Source of the DNA: Mycoplasmatota bacterium
GTDB taxonomy: Bacteria; Bacillota_I; Bacilli_A; Haloplasmatales; Haloplasmataceae
Direction of reading: 5' to 3'
Assembly: GCA_018394295.1 (NCBI GenBank)
Contig: CP074573.1
Span: 2,239,156 to 2,303,155 of the forward strand
DNA: 64,000 bases
Part shown: in pieces, positions 41,782-50,310 of the stretch
Layout: the number at the start of each line of letters is the position of its first letter
Numbering within the stretch: position 1 is the stretch's first letter
Made by a program: the position numbers and the translations under genes
The notes under the pieces: model-generated
Database searches by the model: none
What the model saw: only the letters and a program-made list of their open reading frames with translations
What the model was told of the DNA's origin: nothing

Positions 41782-42279
41782 ATGGGATTCAAAAAAATAT
41801 TTATTGGTACAATATTAATTTTACTTGATTTTAGAATTCAAGGTTTAAATATTATACCAGATATTATCGGGTACATTCTTATCTTTATAGGACTATCAGA
41901 AATTATCCATTTAAATTCTAAATTCGCAGTTGCAAGAATAATGTCAATTATATTAATTCTTTTTTCAATACCTGATATTTATTCTATAAATACAGAATCT
42001 CCGTCAGGTTTATTTTATTTTATTAACATTATTACTTCAATTATCTATTTAATTTATTCATATTCTTTATACATAGGTATTAAAGAAAACGCAGAAGGTA
42101 TTAATAATGAAGATTTAGCCAATAAAGCGCAATTATCTTGTATCCTAGCAGTTGTATCATGTTTAAGTGGGATAATTGTTTTAATTAATCCATTCTTTAT
42201 GATACCGCTACTCATATTAGTGATTGTGACTCTTGTCATACAACTACTCACCTTATCTATGGCAAAAGATTTAGAGTAA
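41782..42279 (+). CDS. Hypothetical membrane protein, paralogue A
   Basis: A 165-residue protein with about five hydrophobic segments and the motif NIIPDIIGYILIFIGLSEIIHL in its first third (given only as a position range, 26-47). No family recognised with confidence. It is about 60% identical by eye to the next plus-strand gene (42496-42993), with the same length, RBS (AGAGGTGTTAT) and start MGFKKIFIGTILIL. The two arose by local duplication. Confidence 0.85.
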   Translation: MGFKKIFIGTILILLDFRIQGLNIIPDIIGYILIFIGLSEIIHLNSKFAVARIMSIILILFSIPDIYSINTESPSGLFYFINIITSIIYLIYSYSLYIGIKENAEGINNEDLANKAQLSCILAVVSCLSGIIVLINPFFMIPLLILVIVTLVIQLLTLSMAKDLE

Positions 42280-42289
42280 TAACATAAGT

Positions 42290-42322
42290 TAAAGCAAACG
42301 AAAGACTAGTTTGCTTTTTTTA
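42290..42322 (+). terminator. Terminator after paralogue A
   Basis: AAAGCAAAC / GTTTGCTTT hairpin followed by TTTT. A nearly identical hairpin follows paralogue B. Confidence 0.82.
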
Positions 42323-42390
42323 TTAATAATTAAAAACTAAAACAGTTATTAATTCAATTTCAACTTTTACACCTTTAGGAAGTCTTTATG
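42323..42390 (-). pseudogene. Truncated ridA 3' end (duplication remnant)
   Basis: Minus-strand translation gives [15 protein letters not shown], matching the last 15 residues of RidA at 43038-43418 ([15 protein letters not shown]). The match at DNA level spans about 45 bp; sequence to the right is unrelated. It lies after paralogue A exactly where ridA lies after paralogue B, so it was carried along when the segment was duplicated. Confidence 0.85.
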
Positions 42391-42495
42391 TTTTTTGTAA
42401 AAGATTTTATCATTTTTTATTAAAAATTAAAATAAAGGTTTAACATTTTTTCCATTTATTGTATAATGAAAAAAATGATATACGAGAGGTGTTAT

Positions 42496-42993
42496 ATGGG
42501 GTTTAAAAAAATATTTATTGGTACAATATTAATTTTACAAGATTTTAAAATTCTAGGTTTAAATATTCTACCAGATTTTATCGGTTACATTATTATATTT
42601 ATAGGACTGTCTGAAATTATCCATTTAAGTTCAAAATTCAAAATTGCTAAAATAATGTCGTTTATTTTAATTTTTCTCTCAATACCAGACATATATTTTA
42701 TACCAATACCCTTTATTCCATATTATTTTTTTAAACATACTATTATTTACACGGTTATTTACATAATTTTTTCCTATTTTTTATTTATAGGAATTAAAGA
42801 AACGGCTACATCTATCCATAATAGTAATTTAGCAAAAATGTCTCTGTTTTCTTGGTTACTAGCGGTTGTATCGGGTATAGGCAGTGTAATTATTATAATC
42901 AATCCATTCTTTATGATTCTCATACACACATTCATGATAGTTACATTAGTCATACAACTCTTCACCTTATCAATGGCAAAATATATAAAATAA
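42496..42993 (+). CDS. Hypothetical membrane protein, paralogue B
   Basis: A 165-residue membrane protein and sister of 41782-42279. I chose the ATG at 42496, giving the same start and length as the paralogue, over an upstream in-frame codon. It keeps the NILPDFIGYIIIFIGLSE region and the C-terminal INPFFM and LFTLSMAK segments. A -10 TATAAT lies at about 42462. Function unknown. Confidence 0.85.
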   Translation: MGFKKIFIGTILILQDFKILGLNILPDFIGYIIIFIGLSEIIHLSSKFKIAKIMSFILIFLSIPDIYFIPIPFIPYYFFKHTIIYTVIYIIFSYFLFIGIKETATSIHNSNLAKMSLFSWLLAVVSGIGSVIIIINPFFMILIHTFMIVTLVIQLFTLSMAKYIK

Positions 42994-43021
42994 AAGCAAA
43001 CGAATCATCGTTTGCTTTTTT
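42991..43021 (+). terminator. Terminator after paralogue B
   Basis: AAAAGCAAACGA, loop ATCA, TCGTTTGCTTTTTT. It lies just before the end of the convergent ridA gene. Confidence 0.85.
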
Positions 43022-43037
43022 CATCATTGCCCTAAAC

Positions 43038-43418
43038 TTATAAAACAGCAATTAATTCAATTTCAACTTTTACATCTTTAGGAAGTCTTGATACCTCAAC
43101 AGTTGCTCGTGCTGGTTTATGAGTATCAAAATACTGACCATACACCTCATTAATACGTCCAAAATCATTCATATCCTTAATAAATATTGATGTTTTAACG
43201 ACATCATTTAATTCAAAACCTGCTTCTTTTAGTATGGCTTTTATATTTTTTAATACTTGATGCGTTTGTGCTACCACATCATTTGAAACAAGTTCCATTG
43301 TTTCAGGGTCTAAGGCAATTTGACCTGAAACAAATAACATATTATTTACTTTAATAGCTTGTGAATAAGGTCCGATTGCTTTCGGTGCATTATTTGTAAA
43401 AATAACTTCTTTCTCCAT
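43038..43418 (-). CDS. ridA: RidA family enamine/imine deaminase
   Basis: A 126-residue RidA/YjgF protein that hydrolyses reactive enamine and imine intermediates made by PLP enzymes such as serine/threonine dehydratases. Seen: [27 protein letters not shown] and the C-terminal [19 protein letters not shown] with the conserved Arg and Glu. RBS GGGAGG. Monocistronic; a remnant of its 3' end lies at 42323-42390. Confidence 0.95.
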   Translation of the reverse strand: MEKEVIFTNNAPKAIGPYSQAIKVNNMLFVSGQIALDPETMELVSNDVVAQTHQVLKNIKAILKEAGFELNDVVKTSIFIKDMNDFGRINEVYGQYFDTHKPARATVEVSRLPKDVKVEIELIAVL

Positions 43419-43501
43419 AATTTTCCTCCCTCAATTGATACTTATATTATAACAATTGATTTAAAAAAAATAAATAACTTTCCTAATTATTATCTAATAA
43501 C

Positions 43502-43531
43502 AAAAAGATGTATGAAAAAGTCATACACCTT
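43502..43531 (-). terminator. Terminator of the small-protein transcript
   Basis: Minus strand: GGTGTATGA, loop, TCATACATC, then TTTTTGTT. It lies about 135 nt after the stop codon of the 44-residue gene. Confidence 0.72.
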
Positions 43532-43666
43532 TATTTTAAGAGGGTTTTTTTCCATAAAATGATATTCTACCACTAAATATCAAATTATAGGGGGGGAAAT
43601 AGTTGAAAGAATTAGGGGTAACCAACAGATTGAAAGCTTTAAAGGAAATTTCACATCATTTAATTA
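43532..43666 (-). other. C-rich 3' untranslated region or small RNA
   Basis: Minus-strand stretch between the small gene and its terminator. It carries TTACCCCTAATTC, a run of seven C (near 43591-43597) and AACCCTC. ACCCCTAAT also occurs in the candidate small RNA at 10923-11110. No separate promoter is clear. Confidence 0.4.
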
Positions 43667-43801
43667 TCATTTATGATGTCCACCATAACTACAACAAGTA
43701 CAACCGATAATTACTAATAATATAAACAAGACTAATACAATTGCATAAGAATTACATCTATAACCATATCCATATCCATATCCGTATCCATATCCGTACA
43801 T
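43667..43801 (-). CDS. YjcZ-type small Tyr/Gly-repeat membrane protein
   Basis: A 44-residue protein: M(YG)6Y repeat at residues 1-14, a short polar patch RCNSY, one hydrophobic helix (AIVLVLFILLVIIG, 20-33), then CTCC and a SYGGHHK tail. This resembles the YjcZ family of small proteins, often annotated as sporulation proteins. AAAGGAGG sits at ideal spacing before the ATG, which strongly supports it as a real gene. CATAGGATA at about 43834-43842 fits the sigma-K -10 form, but the matching -35 is absent. The role here is unknown. Confidence 0.85.
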   Translation of the reverse strand: MYGYGYGYGYGYGYRCNSYAIVLVLFILLVIIGCTCCSYGGHHK

Positions 43802-43929
43802 AATAGCACCTCCTTTATTGGTTTCATTATTATCCTATGAAAGGCGGTAAAATATTAATATTACTAACGTATAGTATTGTTGATAAAGTGAAAAAATAGT
43901 TAAAATACATAGATATATTTTAACTAACG

Positions 43930-43958
43930 ACAAAAGTCTGTAGTTATTCTACAGACTT
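43930..43958 (-). terminator. Terminator of the rapZ-yvcK-whiA operon
   Basis: Perfect 10-bp stem AAGTCTGTAG / CTACAGACTT, with TTTTGTCG after it on the minus strand; it adjoins the whiA stop. Confidence 0.82.
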
Positions 43959-44926
43959 TAATTTTTTATTCCTAAATCATCAAGTGATTCACTATTTCTA
44001 ATTCTATTGGCAATCTCATTAATTTTACGCAAACGGTGATTCAATCCAGATTTACTAATCGATTTTTGATATTCATCTTTATATAACACACTCAGTTCTG
44101 AAAAAGTTGAGTCTGGATGTTTCATTCTAAGAATAGCTGTCTCTAATAATTTATCTGGTAAAATATCTAAGCCTAGTGTATCAGCAATTAAATTTATATT
44201 GTCAATTTGTTGATTACTAGCATCCCAAGATTTATTTAAGTTTGCTACCTCGCAATTTCTAATACGATTAACTGAGTTATTCATATCACGAAATATACGA
44301 ATATCCTCAAAGTCTAAAACTGCGTTAGTCGCATTAATTACCCGTAAAAAATCTGAAATTTTTTCTGATTCTTTAATATATATTATATAACCTTTTTTCC
44401 GTTTGATCGTTCGAGCATTAAGATCAAAAGTATTACAAAGGTCTTTAATGTCTTTTGATAACTCCTCATCTAAGACAAAAATCTCTAAATGATAAGAAGA
44501 CCTTTCGGGATTGTTTACAGAACCACTGGCTAAAAATGCACCTCTTAAATAAGCTCTTTTACAACAAGTTTGATGAATCAATTCTTCAGAGATTCCTAAA
44601 ATAAACCCATAACTATTCATTAACATTAAATCATTTATAATCATTTCAGCATAACTTGTTATTCTAATAATATAAACATTTGCTTTATTTAAACGCATTT
44701 GTTTTCTTGTTAAAAGATCAATATTAACATCATATAATTGTCTTAATAATTTAACATATCTTCTTGCAATCGTCGCATTTTGTGTCTGGAATTCGATTCT
44801 TAACCCTTCACGTGAGATGTTAATCACACCATTCATTCTTGTCAAGGCTGATAATTCTGCTTTTGCACAACAATCCGATACGATTAATGATACAAGTTCT
44901 TTTTTTGTTTCTGATGCAAAAGACAC
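43958..44926 (-). CDS. whiA: DNA-binding protein WhiA
   Basis: A 322-residue WhiA: N-terminal LAGLIDADG-like fold (SFASETKKELV start, RGAFLASGSVNNPERSSYHLEI) and a C-terminal helix-turn-helix (HPDSTFSELSVLYKDEYQKS). In Bacillus it influences cell division and chromosome handling; in Streptomyces it controls sporulation. The start codon is GTG with GAGGTGAAG upstream. Third gene of the conserved rapZ-yvcK-whiA unit; crh, which follows in B. subtilis, is absent. Confidence 0.96.
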   Translation of the reverse strand: MSFASETKKELVSLIVSDCCAKAELSALTRMNGVINISREGLRIEFQTQNATIARRYVKLLRQLYDVNIDLLTRKQMRLNKANVYIIRITSYAEMIINDLMLMNSYGFILGISEELIHQTCCKRAYLRGAFLASGSVNNPERSSYHLEIFVLDEELSKDIKDLCNTFDLNARTIKRKKGYIIYIKESEKISDFLRVINATNAVLDFEDIRIFRDMNNSVNRIRNCEVANLNKSWDASNQQIDNINLIADTLGLDILPDKLLETAILRMKHPDSTFSELSVLYKDEYQKSISKSGLNHRLRKINEIANRIRNSESLDDLGIKN

Positions 44927-44947
44927 TTATATCTTCACCTCACTTTC

Positions 44948-45916
44948 CTACTCGATTGTTTCAATCAACATCATTAAAAGATAAGCGGCAATTTTATTAC
45001 TTTTATGCCTAATGTGTTTTTTTTCATTGATATACACAAATTTGTCTGTTATTAATTCTTTATTTAGTTTTACAATTTCATCATAATCAATTACAACCAA
45101 TTCAGCATCTTTTTCTTTATAAATATTTAACACTTCTTGATCAATATCATGATCATCATTGGCTAATATGATATCTATTATATCTTTTCCTAAATAGTTT
45201 TCCAGTATTTTCACATGCTTACTGACAGTGAAATAATCCGTTTCCCCAGGTTCTGTCATAACATTAGAAATATAAACTTTCTTAGCGTTTGATTCAATAA
45301 TTGCTTCTTTTACTTTAGGAACTAATAAATTAGGTATAATACTTGTATATAAACTTCCAGGACCAAAAACAATCATATCTGCTTGTTTAATTGCTTTTTC
45401 AACATCGGGTGTTACTTGAACATCCTCTTCCTCTAAAAATAACTTTTTAATTGATTTCTTACTTGAAGTGATTTTTGATTCACCAGAAACAACGGTGTTA
45501 TCATCCATTAACGCACATAGCGTAACCGGCTTTTGTGCCACAGGTAAAATAGTTCCTTTGACATTTAAAACTTTACTTAATTGTCGAATCGCTAAAACAT
45601 AATCACCTGTAATCTGAAATAAAGCAGTTAATAATATATTTCCAACCGTATGATTAGCAAACAAAGAATCACTTGTAAACCTATGTGTCAAAAGTGTATT
45701 CATAAGTGGTTCAGCTTCGCTCATAGAAATCATAACTTTTCTAATATCACCAGGAGGAACAACATGAATAGAATTTCTTATATCACCACTACTACCACCA
45801 TCATCACCAACCGTAACAATCGCTGTAATATTTAAAGGGTACTTCTTAACCCCTTTCAGAACATAAGATAGTCCAGTTCCCCCACCTATAATAACAATAT
45901 TTGGGTCCCTATCCAT
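44948..45916 (-). CDS. yvcK: YvcK/CofD-like gluconeogenesis factor
   Basis: A 322-residue protein of the CofD-like family binding UDP-sugars; needed for growth on gluconeogenic carbon sources and for cell-wall balance in B. subtilis. Motifs: VIIGGGTGLSYVLKG, VGDDGGSSGDIR and FGPGSLYTSIIPNLL. It overlaps rapZ by 8 bp and precedes whiA by 21 bp. Confidence 0.96.
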   Translation of the reverse strand: MDRDPNIVIIGGGTGLSYVLKGVKKYPLNITAIVTVGDDGGSSGDIRNSIHVVPPGDIRKVMISMSEAEPLMNTLLTHRFTSDSLFANHTVGNILLTALFQITGDYVLAIRQLSKVLNVKGTILPVAQKPVTLCALMDDNTVVSGESKITSSKKSIKKLFLEEEDVQVTPDVEKAIKQADMIVFGPGSLYTSIIPNLLVPKVKEAIIESNAKKVYISNVMTEPGETDYFTVSKHVKILENYLGKDIIDIILANDDHDIDQEVLNIYKEKDAELVVIDYDEIVKLNKELITDKFVYINEKKHIRHKSNKIAAYLLMMLIETIE

Positions 45917-46802
45917 GCTTAGACTCCTTTCTTATTTTATCAATATCACGATGCCACACATAACAATTATATTGTTCAGCTAATGAAGCATATAAAGCTT
46001 CTGAAATTGCGACTGATCGATGTTGTCCACCCGAACAACCAATTCCAATTAGTACTTGATTTTTAGCGATATCTCCAAACTTGGGGATAACAAAATTTAA
46101 TAGTGATACCAATTTTTCTAAAAATATTGTTGTATCCTCACGTTTAATCACGTAATCATAAACTTCTTCATCAAGTCCCGTTTGATTTCTCATTTCATCG
46201 ATATAAAATGGATTAGGTAAAAATCTAACATCAAAAACATAATCACAATCTATAGGGGCTCCATGTTTAAATCCAAAAGACATGATATTAATATCAAATT
46301 GATTTTTTTTAAATGAAAAACGAGATGTTATTTCTTTTTTTAGTTTATTTGAACTTAAATAGGAGGTATCAATAATATAGTCTACTTGTTCACGTAAACT
46401 TTCTAATATTTGTCTTTCTAAAATAATACCTTCAATAATAGATCCTTGTTTTGATAAAGGATGCATTCTTCGTGTTTCTTTAAATCTTTTTACTAACACA
46501 TCATCATTAGCATCTAAAAATAAAATTTGCAGTTTTAAATGAACCGTTTCTCTTATTTCATCTATCACATGAAATAATGAGGAAAAATCTTGACTTCTAC
46601 TATCAACAACAACTGCAAAATTTTCTATATTATTATAATTCAAGTTGTTTTCGCTTGTTAATGAGGTAATATGATTTAATAAGACAACAGGCATATTATC
46701 AATACAATAATAACCTATATCTTCTAAACAATTAAGGGCAACAGACTTTCCTGCTCCACTCATCCCCGTAACCAAAAGCAAATTTTTAACTAATTTAGTC
46801 AT
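45909..46802 (-). CDS. rapZ: RapZ/YvcJ nucleotide-binding protein
   Basis: A 297-residue P-loop protein: Walker A GMSGAGKS (13-20), DVRFLPNPFY and the C-terminal IGIGCSGGQHRSV / YCYVWHRDI region. In E. coli RapZ guides RNase E to the sRNA GlmZ; in B. subtilis YvcJ hydrolyses GTP and affects competence. First gene of the operon; RBS GTGGTGATG. Confidence 0.95.
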   Translation of the reverse strand: MTKLVKNLLLVTGMSGAGKSVALNCLEDIGYYCIDNMPVVLLNHITSLTSENNLNYNNIENFAVVVDSRSQDFSSLFHVIDEIRETVHLKLQILFLDANDDVLVKRFKETRRMHPLSKQGSIIEGIILERQILESLREQVDYIIDTSYLSSNKLKKEITSRFSFKKNQFDINIMSFGFKHGAPIDCDYVFDVRFLPNPFYIDEMRNQTGLDEEVYDYVIKREDTTIFLEKLVSLLNFVIPKFGDIAKNQVLIGIGCSGGQHRSVAISEALYASLAEQYNCYVWHRDIDKIRKESKHG

Positions 46803-46900
46803 TTCATCACCACTTTTAGTATTTTCTATAACATTATATCACATTAAATAATAATTTATTATAGTATTGATTAAATCTAAAGAAAAAGACTTTTATTCCC

Positions 46901-46930
46901 ATAAAAAAAGCCACAAAAGTGGCATTTTTT
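46901..46930 (-). terminator. Terminator after trxB
   Basis: Minus strand: GCCAC, loop TTTT, GTGGC, then TTTTTTT. Confidence 0.88.
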
Positions 46931-47855
46931 AATGAAGCGTTTCAATATATTTTAATGCATTTTGACTAGCGATGGCTCCATCGTTAGTAGCTGTAATAAT
47001 TTGTCTTAATTCTTTATCACACACATCACCAGCAGCATAAATACCTTGAACGTTTGTTTCCATTTTATCATTGGTTATAATATAATCTTTTTCATTAAGT
47101 TTTATGATATCTCTAAACATTGAAGTAACTGGATCTTGACCAACATAGATAAAAGCACCGTCACAGGTGATGTCTTTTTTATCATTTGATTTAACATTTT
47201 TAACGGTAACACTACCTAATTTTCCATTTATTTCATTAAATGATTCAACAACTGATTCTAATTCAAATTCAATTTTATCATTATTTGAAGCTCTATTTTG
47301 AGCAAGTTTTTCCGCTCTAAATTCATTTCTTCGATGAATAATCGTTACTTTACGACAGATTCCTGATAAATATAATGCTTCTTCAACGGCAGAATTTCCT
47401 CCACCTACAACAACGACATCTTTATTACGGAAAAATGCACCATCACAAATAGCACACCACGAAATACCACGACCCGCTAATTTCTCTTCACCTTTTGCTC
47501 CTAATCGTCTATTAACTGTACCAGTTGCGATAATAACCGCTTTTCCTGTATAGTTTCCCTCTTCAGTTTCAACAATTTTAGTAGAACCATTGTCTTTTAT
47601 ACCTGTAACAATACCATAAGTATAGGTTACTCCTAATTTTTGGGTATGTTCAAACATCTTCATCGATAAATCAGTTCCACTAATTTTTTCAAAACCTGTA
47701 TAATTTTCTACTTCATAGGTATTAACCATTTGTCCACCTGGAGCACCTTTTTCTAACATTAATACTTTTAAACCAGCACGAGCACCATATACAGCTGCGG
47801 TCATTCCCGCTGGTCCTGCGCCAACAATAATTATATCAAACATTTTATTTTCCAT
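46929..47855 (-). CDS. trxB: Thioredoxin reductase
   Basis: A 308-residue NADPH-dependent flavoprotein reducing thioredoxin. FAD motif IIVGAGPAGM (9-18), redox pair Cys134-Ala-Ile-Cys137 (most homologues have CATC) and NADPH motif GGGNSAVEEA. The ATG overlaps the end of the preceding phosphatase gene by 11 bp; RBS GAGGTGAA. It is last in the hprK-lgt-ppaX-trxB run. Confidence 0.95.
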   Translation of the reverse strand: MENKMFDIIIVGAGPAGMTAAVYGARAGLKVLMLEKGAPGGQMVNTYEVENYTGFEKISGTDLSMKMFEHTQKLGVTYTYGIVTGIKDNGSTKIVETEEGNYTGKAVIIATGTVNRRLGAKGEEKLAGRGISWCAICDGAFFRNKDVVVVGGGNSAVEEALYLSGICRKVTIIHRRNEFRAEKLAQNRASNNDKIEFELESVVESFNEINGKLGSVTVKNVKSNDKKDITCDGAFIYVGQDPVTSMFRDIIKLNEKDYIITNDKMETNVQGIYAAGDVCDKELRQIITATNDGAIASQNALKYIETLH

Positions 47856-48501
47856 GAGTATTCACCTCTTCAATAATATTAATTAAATCTCTCATATCAT
47901 TTAGAATATAATCAGGATTGAATTGTTTTAAATATTCTACACCTCTATGTGCCCAACTTACACAACAAGTGATTACCTGACTATTTTTTCCTCCTTCTAT
48001 ATCATGTGAATTATCACCTACAAAAATTACTTCATCAATACAACAATTTAACATATCCATCGCTTTTAATATAGGTTCAGGATTAGGTTTAGGATTAATC
48101 ACATCATCTTCGCCAACAATAATTGAAAAGAAGTGATCCATATCAAAATGTTTTAAACCATGAATTACCATATCCCGTTTTTTTGATGAGACAATTCCTA
48201 ACATAATATTTTTTGCTTTTAATACCTTTAATCCTTCTTTTACTGTTGGATAAATTTTTACCATATCATCATGTAGTTCCTTATTGATCTTTCGATAATA
48301 GGTAATCATTTCATCTGTTTTTTCTTTATCCAATGAATCAAAAGTTTGTTTTAATGTTGGTCCAATAAATTCTAATAATTGTTCTTCTGTAAAAGATTGA
48401 TTCGGTAAAAAATGCTTCAATGTTATTTCAAATGTTTTAATAATTAAAGGATTCGTATTCACAAGTGTTCCATCAAAATCAAATAGTACTGCCTTTATCA
48501 T
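47845..48501 (-). CDS. ppaX: HAD-family phosphatase, PpaX-like
   Basis: A 218-residue HAD hydrolase with DFDGTLVNT (8-16, nucleophile Asp), SSKKRDMV (motif II) and VGDNSHDIEGGKN (motif IV). The order hprK-lgt-phosphatase matches B. subtilis, where PpaX breaks down pyrophosphate formed when HprK removes phosphate from Ser-HPr. That context favours PpaX over phosphoglycolate phosphatase. RBS GAGGAG overlaps the end of lgt. Confidence 0.88.
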   Translation of the reverse strand: MIKAVLFDFDGTLVNTNPLIIKTFEITLKHFLPNQSFTEEQLLEFIGPTLKQTFDSLDKEKTDEMITYYRKINKELHDDMVKIYPTVKEGLKVLKAKNIMLGIVSSKKRDMVIHGLKHFDMDHFFSIIVGEDDVINPKPNPEPILKAMDMLNCCIDEVIFVGDNSHDIEGGKNSQVITCCVSWAHRGVEYLKQFNPDYILNDMRDLINIIEEVNTHGK

Positions 48502-48505
48502 TCAC

Positions 48506-49354
48506 TTACTCCTCTATATTTTCTTCTATGATTTGATAATAATACTTTGGATACCATTTTTTAAAATGTCTTAAAGACAACACAATAGCTCCTAAAGCAA
48601 ATAATAGAATACTTATCAGTTGTGCAATTCTTATTCCTGTATCGCCTATATATAAACTATCCGTACGCATGCCTTCAATCAGACATCTACCAACAGAATA
48701 CCACATTAAGTAGACAAGTCCTAAATCACCAATATAAACATGTTTTGTTCTTCTTAACAACATTAAAAATGCCATTCCTAATATATTCCATGTTGACTCA
48801 TATAAAAAAGTAGGATGGTAATATGAGCCTTCAATATACATTTTATCGATAATAAAATTAGGTAATCCAATACCTTCTAGATAAGTTCTACTATTACCAG
48901 GAACAACCCCACCATGAGCTTCTTGATTCATAAAATTTCCCCAACGTCCGATTGCTTGTGCTACTAAAAATCCAACTGCACCTAAATCAACTGCTTTTAA
49001 GAAATTAACTTCTTTAACTTCACAATAGATTAATCCCCAAATTACTGCAGCAATCACTGCACCATGGATAGCTAGTCCACCTTGATCGATTCTAAAAACA
49101 TCAATTAGGTTATTAGCATATTGATCCCAAGAAAAGCTAACATAGTAAATTCTAGCACCAATAACAGAAATTGGGACACCATACAAGGCTAGGTCATAAA
49201 TAAAGTCTTTAGGTACACCAATTTTTTCTCCCTCTTTTACACCTAAAAAAACTGCAACCATCACACCAGATAAGATTAAAACCGCATACCACATAATCGT
49301 AAAAGGTCCAATTTCAATAAATATATTTCCTTCATTAAATTTAAATAACATCAT
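48506..49354 (-). CDS. lgt: Prolipoprotein diacylglyceryl transferase
   Basis: A 282-residue integral membrane enzyme with about seven helices. It attaches diacylglycerol to the lipobox Cys of lipoproteins, such as the two in this window (12448-13455 and 30744-31892). The signature GRWGNFMNQEAHGG and a late LIEGMRTDSLYIG are present. I chose ATG at 49354 (or 49351), eight bases after GGAGG; the apparent start at 49369 lies inside that RBS. Confidence 0.95.
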   Translation of the reverse strand: MMLFKFNEGNIFIEIGPFTIMWYAVLILSGVMVAVFLGVKEGEKIGVPKDFIYDLALYGVPISVIGARIYYVSFSWDQYANNLIDVFRIDQGGLAIHGAVIAAVIWGLIYCEVKEVNFLKAVDLGAVGFLVAQAIGRWGNFMNQEAHGGVVPGNSRTYLEGIGLPNFIIDKMYIEGSYYHPTFLYESTWNILGMAFLMLLRRTKHVYIGDLGLVYLMWYSVGRCLIEGMRTDSLYIGDTGIRIAQLISILLFALGAIVLSLRHFKKWYPKYYYQIIEENIEE

Positions 49355-49377
49355 TTTTATTACCTCCATTCTTTATA

Positions 49378-50310
49378 TTAGTCTTCTAAATCGTTTGTTT
49401 GAATCAATTGACTTAGATTATCAGAAAATTCTTGAGCAGCATTGAATCCCATATAACGAAGCCTTCTATTAATAGCTGCAACTTCAATTAATGAGGCCAT
49501 ATTACGCCCTGGTCTTATTGGGATTTTAATATAGGATACTTCAGTATTTAAAATTTTTATTTTCGCTTCTTCAACTCCAAGGCGATCATATTCTTGATTT
49601 TGTTCAGCAGTTTCTAAATCAATCACTAATGTAATTCCCTTTTTATGTCGATAGGAACTTGCACCAAACATTTGTACCACATTGATGATACCAATTCCTC
49701 TTATTTCCATAAATTTCTCTAATATTTTGGGTGGTTTTCCAACTAATTTTCCGACTTCTTTTTCATAGATTAAAACATTATCATCGGCTATTAATTTGTG
49801 TCCACGCTTAACAAGTTCTAAAGCTGCTTCACTTTTTCCAATACCACTTTTACCACGAATTAAAACGCCAACACCATGTACATCAACTAATACACCATGC
49901 ATATTGGTCGTTTCCGCTAATTCTTCAGCTAAATAACTAGTAACATCTGTCATAAGTGTTGTGGTATGTTTTGAGCTTCTTAAAATTGGAATTTTATATT
50001 TTTCTGCATTATTTATAAAGACTTGAGGAATATCAAAGCGATTAGAGAATATCAAACATGGTGTCTTTTCTTTAAATAAAAGTTCTACTCTTGTATTTTG
50101 GTCAATTTCATTTAACCAATAAAAAAATGTAACTTCTTTACTTCCAATGATTTGAATCCGTTCCTCTTCATAAAAATCAAATAATCCAGCGAGTTCTAAA
50201 CCAGGTCGTGATAACATCTTTGATTGTATTGGTCTTGTAACGCCCTCTTTACCTGCAATAACTTCTAATTGTAACTCTTTCACTAAATCTTTTACTTTAA
50301 TTTTATTCAT
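49378..50310 (-). CDS. hprK: HPr kinase/phosphorylase
   Basis: A 310-residue bifunctional enzyme, exactly the B. subtilis length. It phosphorylates Ser46 of HPr to form the CcpA corepressor, and reverses it. Walker A is GKSGIGKS (153-160), followed by DDNVLIYEKE and the HprK signature EIRGIGIINVVQMFG. The ATG at 50310 overlaps the previous gene by 8 bp; longer frames are excluded by that overlap. It links the cre-like sites in this window to a functional CcpA pathway. Confidence 0.96.
   Translation of the reverse strand: MNKIKVKDLVKELQLEVIAGKEGVTRPIQSKMLSRPGLELAGLFDFYEEERIQIIGSKEVTFFYWLNEIDQNTRVELLFKEKTPCLIFSNRFDIPQVFINNAEKYKIPILRSSKHTTTLMTDVTSYLAEELAETTNMHGVLVDVHGVGVLIRGKSGIGKSEAALELVKRGHKLIADDNVLIYEKEVGKLVGKPPKILEKFMEIRGIGIINVVQMFGASSYRHKKGITLVIDLETAEQNQEYDRLGVEEAKIKILNTEVSYIKIPIRPGRNMASLIEVAAINRRLRYMGFNAAQEFSDNLSQLIQTNDLED

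Noticed and set aside
43607-43714. Plus-strand TTG-started frame of 34 codons after a poly-G run
   Set aside because: The G run is too close to poly-G rather than a normal RBS, composition is unremarkable, and the opposite-strand YG-repeat gene has far stronger evidence.
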